DNA from: an uncultured Alistipes sp. | GTDB taxonomy: Bacteria; Bacteroidota; Bacteroidia; Bacteroidales; Rikenellaceae | Length of the DNA stretch: 12,726 nucleotides | Reading direction: 5' to 3' | Assembly (NCBI GenBank): GCA_904502075.1 | Contig: CAJGDL010000045.1 | Coordinates: 1 to 12,726, forward strand | Shown here: positions 6,639-12,183 of the stretch, piece after piece | Numbering within the stretch: position 1 is the first letter of the stretch | Layout of the letters: every line of letters begins with the position of its first letter | Made by a program: the position numbers and the translations under genes | Notes under the pieces: generated by a model | What the model saw: the letters and a program-made list of their open reading frames with translations, nothing else | Databases searched by the model: none | What the model was told of the DNA's origin: nothing

Positions 6639-9062
6639 TTATTCGGCGATGCGGATACGGCCTTGGGCCTTGCGAAGCTGCAACTCGGCTCGCTTCTGCT
6701 CGCGCTTCTCGGCCTCCACCTTTTGGTGGTTGGCGCTCTTGGCCTGGTTGATCACCTCGCTGTTGAAGCGGTTCGAGGTCTGCTTCTTGGCCTGTTTTGC
6801 GAAGGTGCGCTTCGAGGCCGGGGCCTTGAACGTGTCGATCGACTCATGCTTGAGCACCATCGAGCGCGTGGCTCCGATCAGTTCGTCGATGGGCGAAGCA
6901 CCCTCCTTGGTGAAGGTTACCACCTGGCGGTAGATGGGCGAGTAGTTGCCGTAGTAGTCGAGTGCCATGGCGGCAATCATCACGGGGGTATCCCACGGGG
7001 CGCGGAAGTTCATCTCCGTGGCGTAGGAAACACCGTCGTAGAGCGAATTGTAGAGCATGTGGTCGGGATAAAGCTCGGGATCCTCCAGCCCCTCCATGTA
7101 CTGGAACATGGTGTAGTAGTACTCGCCGTACTCACCCTCGAGCTCGATCTTCAGGGGAACCATGGCGTAGCCGGCGTAGATGGCATACTCCTCGCTGGCG
7201 GCGGCCAACAGATCACCATCGTAGTAGGCATCGAAGCCGCAACTAACCTCGATATCGGCATAGACCATCTCGGTGGTGGTGAAGGAGTCGCTGAAGTGTA
7301 CCTCAGAGAGGTATTCGCCCGTCTCGTCGTCCATGATCACGGCGGCCACCTTGTACTCGGTCTCGGGCGAGAGCATCGTCACCTCGCCGTCGCTGCTGCC
7401 CTGAACGAGCTCATAGTAGGCAAACTCCCACATATCGCCGTAGTACCACTCGTCGATCACCATTTCGATGTTCTCCTTCACCTCCTCGGCCGTGGCCGAA
7501 GCCTCGAAGACCATCCAATAGTAGTAGTGGCTGTTGTCCGAGGGGGTGATACCCACATAGGCGTAGTTGGATCCTACCTCCATCACCTCGAATTCGAAGG
7601 TGCAGTCGGCGGGATCGCCTCCGGCCAGGGTCGAGATCGAGGTGCGTACCACCTCGGTCGTGCGGGCACCGGCCTCATAGCCATAGGCGATCACCGAGTA
7701 CTCGGTCTCGGTGTCCAGACCCGTGAAGCGGGCATCGGTTACGGGGCCCATGCAGATGTAGTCGGTGATGAACCAGGTGCCGTAGTAGGCCATCACATAG
7801 GCGTGGATCTCGTCGTCGGTCATCTCGTCCCAACCGCACCACTCCGAAGGCTCGGCCAGTACGACATAGGGATCGTTGTTCGTCGTGGTGGTATTTACAT
7901 CGAACGAGGTCGCTGTGGGGTTGCTTACCTCCAGGGTGATCTGGTTGTCCGAAGGCTCCACCGTGGCGGTCGTGTGCCAATAGGTGGCTACCTCACCCTC
8001 GATCTCGCAGTTCTCGTTCCACTTGGCGGCGTAGATGATGTACTTCGTGTTGGCCATGCACTCGAATTGCGAGTTGGTGGCTCCCAGCGTGGTGTACCAC
8101 TCGTAGTACTCCGAGCGGTCGTAGATGTCGCCCCAGTAGAGGTAGTCCTCGATGTCGTACTCGATCAATGCCGTAGCCGCCTCGGGCATCGAACCGCCCC
8201 ACTCCTCGTAGGTGGCCTCGTCCATGATGTTCCAATAGTAGGCGGCACTTTCATCCGACGGGGTGATCGTGATGTCCATGATGTAGTTCTCCTCCGAGAC
8301 CTCGATGTCGAAGGTGATCGGGCCGTCGTAGGGAGGCTCCGTGGTAAATTCGGCGGTGAAGATATCGGTTGTGCGAACACCCTCGCCCGTCACGCCGTAA
8401 ACATAGAGCGTATACTCGGTCTCGGGCATCAGGCTCTTGAAGGCCAGGCCCTCCATCGTACCGGTCTTAAGCAGCGTGGGCAGGAACTCGGCCAGCGTCA
8501 TGCCGGCATCCTGTGCCGCCCAGGCGATGTAGGCCATGTCGTCCTCCACTACCTCGTCGAAGCTCTCGAAACTGTCGAAATACTCCGTGGTCGTCACCAG
8601 CGGAATCCAGGTCAGTTCGGGATCGGTGGTCGTTACGGTGAAGTTTACCTTCGTAGCCTCTACGGCGTTCAACGTCAGCGTGATGGGAGCCTCCCAGGCG
8701 GGTTGGCTTACCGATACGGTGACCGCTTCGGCATTCTTGTAGTTGAAGACCAGCTCGGCAGTGCGCTCTTCGCCTGTCTCGTTCTTCGGGGCCGTGAATT
8801 TGATGGCTCCGGTGGCCGAGAGATCCACCGTGGCCCAGCACTCGGCGGCGGCCTCATAACTCAGGCTCTCCCCCTCGATCGGGTTCGTGATCTCGTAGTT
8901 CACCCATACGGTGGCACCCAAGGCGGGAATCACCACCTCGGTCTCGTCGATTTGGATGGTCGGGTTGGGCGTAGGGGTCGGGGTTTCGGTATTCTCCTCG
9001 CTACATGCGCTCAGACCGAAAAAAAGACCCATCGCCAACAGCATAAAATAGAGCTTTTTCAT
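6639..9062 (-). CDS. Surface lipoprotein with BACON domain and Fn3-like repeats
   Basis: 807 residues. The signal peptide ends in lipobox LSAC (C20), and the acidic CSEEN resembles the lipoprotein export signal that sends Bacteroidota lipoproteins to the cell surface. A TPTPTPNP linker leads to a BACON-type domain (about 36-123: WVNYEI, CWATVDLSATG, VSVSQPAW). Five Fn3-like segments follow (about 125-243, 247-370, 372-480, 485-597 and 601-720), recognisable by recurring LMPETEYTLYVYG / LDTETEYSVIAYG / LSPETEYKVAAVI strands and by TPSD...YYYW motifs in the second and fourth. The body is very acidic and tyrosine-rich, but residues about 730-807 are strongly basic and look helical. BACON domains are linked to glycan or mucin binding; the ligand here is unknown. 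The gene stands alone between a hairpin and its own promoter, whose spacer contains a G9 tract. Confidence 0.87.
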   Translation of the reverse strand: MKKLYFMLLAMGLFFGLSACSEENTETPTPTPNPTIQIDETEVVIPALGATVWVNYEITNPIEGESLSYEAAAECWATVDLSATGAIKFTAPKNETGEERTAELVFNYKNAEAVTVSVSQPAWEAPITLTLNAVEATKVNFTVTTTDPELTWIPLVTTTEYFDSFESFDEVVEDDMAYIAWAAQDAGMTLAEFLPTLLKTGTMEGLAFKSLMPETEYTLYVYGVTGEGVRTTDIFTAEFTTEPPYDGPITFDIEVSEENYIMDITITPSDESAAYYWNIMDEATYEEWGGSMPEAATALIEYDIEDYLYWGDIYDRSEYYEWYTTLGATNSQFECMANTKYIIYAAKWNENCEIEGEVATYWHTTATVEPSDNQITLEVSNPTATSFDVNTTTTNNDPYVVLAEPSEWCGWDEMTDDEIHAYVMAYYGTWFITDYICMGPVTDARFTGLDTETEYSVIAYGYEAGARTTEVVRTSISTLAGGDPADCTFEFEVMEVGSNYAYVGITPSDNSHYYYWMVFEASATAEEVKENIEMVIDEWYYGDMWEFAYYELVQGSSDGEVTMLSPETEYKVAAVIMDDETGEYLSEVHFSDSFTTTEMVYADIEVSCGFDAYYDGDLLAAASEEYAIYAGYAMVPLKIELEGEYGEYYYTMFQYMEGLEDPELYPDHMLYNSLYDGVSYATEMNFRAPWDTPVMIAAMALDYYGNYSPIYRQVVTFTKEGASPIDELIGATRSMVLKHESIDTFKAPASKRTFAKQAKKQTSNRFNSEVINQAKSANHQKVEAEKREQKRAELQLRKAQGRIRIAE

Positions 9063-9136
9063 AGGTTTGAAATTTAATGATAAATGTTTTGTGATTCAAA
9101 TTTTCGCTTAAAAGTAAATATTTTTTTTTTACTTTT

Positions 9137-9167
9137 CAAAACTACCCCCCCCCGAAATCCGAACAAA
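9137..9167 (-). promoter_or_regulatory. Consensus Bacteroides promoter of the BACON lipoprotein gene
   Basis: On the minus strand TTTG (9167-9164), exactly 19 nt, then TAGTTTTG (9144-9137) fits TTTG-N19-TAnnTTTG without a mismatch. Nine of the 19 spacer bases, immediately next to the -7 box, are the G9 run at 9153-9145. Predicted transcription begins near 9130, at the edge of an A10 run (9130-9121 on the minus strand), leaving a leader of about 65-70 nt. Confidence 0.8.
9145..9153. repeat. C9/G9 homopolymer inside the promoter spacer
   Basis: Nine consecutive C on the plus strand (G on the coding strand) lie wholly inside the -33/-7 spacer of the lipoprotein promoter. Length changes by slipped-strand mispairing would change the spacing from its current optimal 19 nt. 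It is the longest G/C homopolymer I noticed in the window. Confidence 0.85.
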
Positions 9168-9350
9168 AGAACAATAAAAGGGTAAAATTTAGGGTAAAAT
9201 AGGAAGAATAGAACAATAAAAATGGCCCATCAAGTGGCCGGGACTGTAATTAGGGTTAGGAATGAGGAATCCTCCCCTAATGCCCCTAATGCCCTTGTAA
9301 ATAATTCGAAATAATTCCTCACTCTTCACACCGAATTCCTAATTATTTTG
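9168..9350. other. AT-rich intergenic stretch with short direct and inverted repeats
   Basis: This is the divergent gap between the lipoprotein promoter and the rnpB promoter; no gene is seen. It holds AGAACAATAAAA-like and GGGTAAAAT direct repeats around 9168-9220 and a 9-bp tandem CCCCTAATG (9274-9282, 9283-9291). It also has a nested pair of 8-bp inverted repeats: TAATTAGG 9247-9254 with CCTAATTA 9338-9345, and TGAGGAAT 9263-9270 with ATTCCTCA 9314-9321. None can be assigned a function. Confidence 0.5.
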
Positions 9351-9358
9351 TACCTTTG
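9351..9358 (+). promoter_or_regulatory. -7 box of rnpB
   Basis: TACCTTTG matches TAnnTTTG exactly and ends 5 nt before the first base of the P1 helix of RNase P RNA, the expected distance. No good -33 TTTG is present 19 nt upstream (that position reads ACAC), so only the -7 element is supported. Confidence 0.6.
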
Positions 9359-9363
9359 CCCCC

Positions 9364-9733
9364 GCAAGTCCGCCCTATCGCTGCCTGCCACGCGCAGGGG
9401 GAGGAAAGTCCGGGCAACGCAGAGCACCGCGCAGGTTAACGGCCTGATCTTCGTGAGGGGATAGCAAGTGTAACAGAAAAGAACCGCCACGACCCGCTTT
9501 TTAGCGGGCGGGGTAAGGGTGAAAAGGCGGGGTAAGAGCCCACCGCGATGGCAGCAATGTCTATCGGCAGTACATCTCGCGGGTTGCAAGACCATGTATA
9601 CCGACAATTAAGGGTTGCTCGTCCAATGTCGGGGGGTAGGTTGCTGGAGGCGGCAGGAGACTGCCGTCGTAGATAAATGATGGGGGCTTGCATCGCAAGA
9701 GTGCAAGTACAGAACCCGGCTTATAGGATTTGC
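9364..9733 (+). ncRNA. rnpB: RNase P RNA (bacterial class A)
   Basis: This is the catalytic RNA that removes tRNA 5' leaders. Conserved blocks are present in order: GGAGGAAAGTCCGGGC (9400-9415, CR I with the P4 5' strand), GTGTAACAGAAAAG (about 9469-9482), AGAGCCCACCGCG (9535-9547) and ACAGAACCCGGCTTA (9709-9723, CR V with the P4 3' strand). The ends were set by P1: GCAAGTCC (9364-9371) pairs with GGATTTGC (9726-9733), with one G-U pair. The length of about 370 nt fits class A. It is the only plus-strand gene and has its own -7 box and terminator. Its 3' end is partly duplicated downstream. Confidence 0.96.
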
Positions 9734-9774
9734 TGTACAACAGAGAGGATTTCGGCAGGAGTCCTCTCTTTGTT
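9715..9774 (+). repeat. Direct repeat copy 1: rnpB 3' end plus terminator
   Basis: These 60 bp (CCCGGCTTATAGG to CTCTCTTTGTT) form the 3' end of rnpB and its terminator hairpin. They recur at 9851-9910 with one difference: C at 9738 is T at 9874. Confidence 0.95.
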
Positions 9775-9781
9775 TTCTTTT
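9742..9781 (+). terminator. Rho-independent terminator of rnpB
   Basis: Stem AGAGAGGA (9742-9749) and TCCTCTCT (9762-9769) with a 12-nt loop, then a T-rich tail to 9781. It starts 8 nt after the P1 3' strand. A second copy of the same hairpin lies 136 bp downstream. Confidence 0.85.
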
Positions 9782-9812
9782 GGGTTGTGGGTTCTGTACC
9801 AAAGAGGTTGAC

Positions 9813-9847
9813 AATCCCCCTAAATCCCCCTTTGAGAAGGGGGACTT
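9813..9847. repeat. REP-like CCCCC/GGGGG palindrome
   Basis: AATCCCCC-TAAATCCCCC followed by TTTGAGAAGGGGGACTT. The core hairpin is TCCCCCTT (9825-9832), loop TGAG, AAGGGGGA (9837-9844). Read on the minus strand it encodes the peptide PLLKGGFRGI, which I recognise as a frequent spurious translation of a widespread intergenic repeat. Copy number here cannot be judged from one window. Confidence 0.65.
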
Positions 9848-9850
9848 GGC

Positions 9851-9910
9851 CCCGGCTTATAGGATTTGCTGTATAACAGAGAGGATTTCGGCAGGAGTCC
9901 TCTCTTTGTT
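9851..9910 (+). repeat. Direct repeat copy 2: orphan rnpB 3' end plus terminator
   Basis: Second copy of the 60-bp segment, 59/60 identical, offset by 136 bp. It contains the P4-proximal CCCGGC, the P1 3' strand and the terminator hairpin, but no other part of RNase P RNA, so it cannot be a functional gene. It may act as a backup terminator. The 76-bp spacer (9775-9850) carries a REP-like palindrome. Confidence 0.95.
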
Positions 9911-9928
9911 GTTTTGTAAACACAACAA

Positions 9929-10154
9929 GTCATCCCGAGAATTTCGATTTTAGGGCGTTGTGAAGAGGCGTTTGTCAACATCGAAATTCGTGGGGATCTT
10001 CCGATTATTAAGGAGTTACGGAGTCGTTCAACCGCCTTTTCGATTAGGCGGTTTGTGGCGATCTGTGGTAGAGAGAAAGCGGAAGATTGCCTCACTTTTG
10101 CATGGATTACCTTCGCTTTTCGCCAGCTTTTAAAATGCAAAAGTTCGCAATGAC
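9929..10154. repeat. Composite palindromic intergenic element of two inverted hairpin modules
   Basis: The 226-bp element starts with GTCATCCCGA on the plus strand and ends with GTCATTGCGA on the minus strand (8/10 match). Left module: an imperfect stem ATCCCGAGAATTTCGAT (9932-9948) with ATCGAAATTCGTGGGGAT (9980-9997), running into ATCTTCCG (9996-10003). Right module, read on the minus strand: a stem ATTGCGAACTTTTGCAT (10151-10135) with ATGCAAAAGTGAGGCAAT (10103-10086), running into ATCTTCCG (10087-10080). The two ATCTTCCG cores face each other and could pair around a central hairpin AACCGCCT/AGGCGGTT (10030-10037, 10046-10053). No protein is supported. It is probably a REP/BIME- or MITE-like element; a structured RNA is the alternative. 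Confidence 0.6.
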
Positions 10155-10163
10155 GAGGTTTGT

Positions 10164-10205
10164 CTTTAGGAGGTCGGGCTCTACCCGACCTCCTAAAGCA
10201 TTTTT
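10164..10205. terminator. 15-bp hairpin, probable terminator of the ftsZ-gldE-PPTase unit
   Basis: Perfect stem CTTTAGGAGGTCGGG (10164-10178) and CCCGACCTCCTAAAG (10184-10198) with a 5-nt loop. A T5 run follows 2 nt later on the plus strand (10201-10205). The gene it follows (PPTase stop at 10263) is on the minus strand, where the matching A5 run precedes the stem and no U tract follows. It may stop transcription from either side. Confidence 0.6.
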
Positions 10206-10262
10206 CAACTCACACCACCTTTTCGGACAATTCGGTTTTTTTTGGATTCAGCCGCTTTCGCG

Positions 10263-10865
10263 CTACAACTTCCAGACGGCCCACTCGGGGTCGATGTGGC
10301 GAAAATTGAGGGTGAAATATTGATCGAGCAGGCGACATTCGATTGCTCCTTGCTCGGGGGTTGTAAATTGAATTTTAAGGAGTTGAAGGTCTCGAAGAAG
10401 GTCGAGTTCGCGACGGCGGGCAAGTTTATAGAGGCACTCCTTGGCGCACCAGGCGATGCACAGAAAGGCGGGGTGGTGGCTGAGCTGTTGTTCTGAAGAG
10501 GTTAGGTAGCGCGACTTGATACGCTCGAAGTGGCGATCTTCGCGCTCGATATCCACGGCACATGGGGCCTGGGGAGAGTAGCAGAGGGCGACCTGTGTAC
10601 GGCTGTGCGACACGCCGATAAAACCCTCTCCTTGAGGGAGTTCTGGGGCTCCGCAGGGGGCATAGGTGATGGGGATCATCCCCAATTCCCGGTAGAGCAG
10701 AGCACGCCACGCGAGGGTCTCGCGACGACGCTCTGGGGAGGTGAGTTCGGCTGCTCGGCGGCGATCCTCTTCGCTCACCAGAGGCAGGGTTTCGTGCTCC
10801 AGGGACAGAGGCTCGATGCGAAGCCATCCCCCCTCGGGGGAGTGTAGTGTGAAGCGGCTCTCCAT
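10263..10865 (-). CDS. 4'-phosphopantetheinyl transferase, Sfp-type
   Basis: 200 residues. The enzyme moves the phosphopantetheine arm from CoA to a serine of carrier proteins (acyl, peptidyl or aryl carrier) in the cytoplasm. Key motifs are GVSHSR (84-89), the metal site in CAVDIE (D105, E107; alanine replaces the commoner glycine) and WCAKECLYK (W139, K142, E143, K147), the WxxKExxxK signature of the superfamily. The N-terminal half, with ERRRETLAWRALLYRELG before the ACP-binding region, also fits. ATG at 10865 is 11 nt after the gldE stop, so they are probably co-transcribed. No carrier protein or synthase lies nearby, so it may serve fatty-acid ACP or a distant pathway. There is a 64-nt tail region between its stop and the hairpin. 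Confidence 0.9.
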   Translation of the reverse strand: MESRFTLHSPEGGWLRIEPLSLEHETLPLVSEEDRRRAAELTSPERRRETLAWRALLYRELGMIPITYAPCGAPELPQGEGFIGVSHSRTQVALCYSPQAPCAVDIEREDRHFERIKSRYLTSSEQQLSHHPAFLCIAWCAKECLYKLARRRELDLLRDLQLLKIQFTTPEQGAIECRLLDQYFTLNFRHIDPEWAVWKL

Positions 10866-10876
10866 GGGGCAGGGGT

Positions 10877-12160
10877 TTACTCCTTGGGGAGGATCACTTT
10901 GATCTTGTCGATGCGGTGTCCCTCGAGGGTGTCGACCACAAAACGGATCTCGTGGGCGGTGAATTCGTCCCCCTTTTTCGGGAAGTTGCGCTTGAGTTCC
11001 AGGAGTAGGCCGGCCAGCGTTTCGGCCTCGCCCTTGAGGTCGGAGAAGAGATCCTCCTCGAGCGACAGAATGCGCTCGAAATCTCCGATATGGGTCTTAC
11101 CCTCAAAGAGATAGGTGTGTTTGTCGAGGCGGGTGAAATACTTCTCGTCGGCATCGCTCTCGTCCGAGATTTCGCCCACGATCTCCTCAATGATATCTTC
11201 GAGCGATACCAAGCCGAGGGTCGATCCGTACTCGTCGACCACGATGGCCATGTGGACCTTGTTGGACTGGAACTCCTCCAGCAGGTCGTTGATCTTTTTA
11301 TGCTCGGGGACGTAGTAGGCTTTGCGGATGAGCTGTTGCCAACCGAATTCGTCGCCTCGGTTGATGTGGGGCAGCAGATCCTTCACAAAGAGCAGGCCAC
11401 GGATGTTGTCGAGGTCTTCGTCGTAGACCGGAATGCGCGAGAATCCCGACTCGACCACCGTGCGCATCACCTGCGTAAAGGGGGCGGTGAGGGGGACGGC
11501 CGTCAGATCGACACGCGGGCGCATGATCTCCTCGACCTCCGTATTGACGAAATTGACGATGCCCGTGAGGATTTCGTGCTCCTCGGGGGTGGCATCCTTG
11601 GTCATATCCACGGCATCGGCCAGCTCGTCGATCGAGAGCTCGCTGTGGTGGGCGGCCTTTTCGCTCAAGCGGCTCCCCGTGCGCAGCAGGATGTAAGTAA
11701 AGGGGAACAACACCCACTGGAAGAACTGCAAGGGGCGCGCCATCATCGAGGCAAATTTCACCGGCACGGTCTGCGCTAAGACCTTAGGGAGGATCTCGCC
11801 GAAGAGCAACAAGAGGAAGGTGACAACTACCGTCTTGAAGAGAAACTCGAAGCGGTGGAAGGTGAAGACCGCGTCGATGAGGTTGGATGAGAGGATGACG
11901 ATGCAGATGTTAACCAAATTGTTGAGTACCAATATGGTGGCCAAGAGTTGATCGACATTCGAAAGCAACTTTAAGATTGCCTCCGAAGAGGAGTTTTTTT
12001 GTTCACGCAGGGTGTGAATATCGTTGTGCGTGAGCGAAAAAAACGAGGTCTCGGAGCCCGAAGCGAGGGCCGAAAGGCAGAGCAAGAGCAGGGTGGCCGC
12101 CAAAAGCAGCCAAACCTCGGGCCCGTAGGCGTTCAGGGTAAGGATGGGGGTACTCTCCAA
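10877..12160 (-). CDS. gldE: GldE-like CNNM/CBS/CorC-domain membrane protein
   Basis: 427 residues. The N-terminal CNNM (DUF21) membrane domain covers about 14-165, with hydrophobic segments near 15-36, 70-95, 108-125 and 145-162, and the hallmarks ALASGSETSFFSL and FGEILPKVLAQTVPVKFASM. A CBS pair follows (about 212-330: MRPRVDLTAVP, SRIPVYDEDLDNIRGLLFVKD, VVDEYGSTLGLVSLEDIIEE, IVGEI), then a CorC/HlyC transporter-associated domain (about 340-426). Relatives transport or regulate Mg2+/Co2+. In gliding Bacteroidota the GldE subfamily supports lipoprotein-based motility, but it also occurs in non-gliders. The only plausible start is TTG at 12160; no ATG or GTG precedes the first membrane segment. 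The gene follows ftsZ by 23 nt. Confidence 0.87.
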   Translation of the reverse strand: MESTPILTLNAYGPEVWLLLAATLLLLCLSALASGSETSFFSLTHNDIHTLREQKNSSSEAILKLLSNVDQLLATILVLNNLVNICIVILSSNLIDAVFTFHRFEFLFKTVVVTFLLLLFGEILPKVLAQTVPVKFASMMARPLQFFQWVLFPFTYILLRTGSRLSEKAAHHSELSIDELADAVDMTKDATPEEHEILTGIVNFVNTEVEEIMRPRVDLTAVPLTAPFTQVMRTVVESGFSRIPVYDEDLDNIRGLLFVKDLLPHINRGDEFGWQQLIRKAYYVPEHKKINDLLEEFQSNKVHMAIVVDEYGSTLGLVSLEDIIEEIVGEISDESDADEKYFTRLDKHTYLFEGKTHIGDFERILSLEEDLFSDLKGEAETLAGLLLELKRNFPKKGDEFTAHEIRFVVDTLEGHRIDKIKVILPKE

Positions 12161-12183
12161 GGGGTATCGGTTTTCGGTTATAA

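Noticed and set aside
6663..9077. 804-residue open frame on the plus strand opposite the BACON lipoprotein gene
   Set aside because: It mirrors the real gene along its full length. The translation (VVVGVVLHGV-like, G/H/V/R-rich) has no domain logic and follows from codon bias of the minus-strand gene, which has a promoter, a signal peptide and domains.
9109..9140. Alternative promoter TTTG-N20-TACTTTTA for the BACON lipoprotein gene
   Set aside because: It ends in A instead of G and has a 20-nt spacer. The perfect TTTG-N19-TAGTTTTG just upstream is a better match.
9851..9910. att site of a resident integrative element
   Set aside because: Only 76 bp lie between the two copies and no integrase is present. 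At most it is a scar, so it is reported as a hypothesis and not as an attachment site.
9326..10140. Several 70-120-residue minus-strand frames across rnpB and the downstream repeats
   Set aside because: They run through a clear RNase P RNA and palindromic repeats, and share a peptide only because the 60-bp DNA repeat is duplicated.
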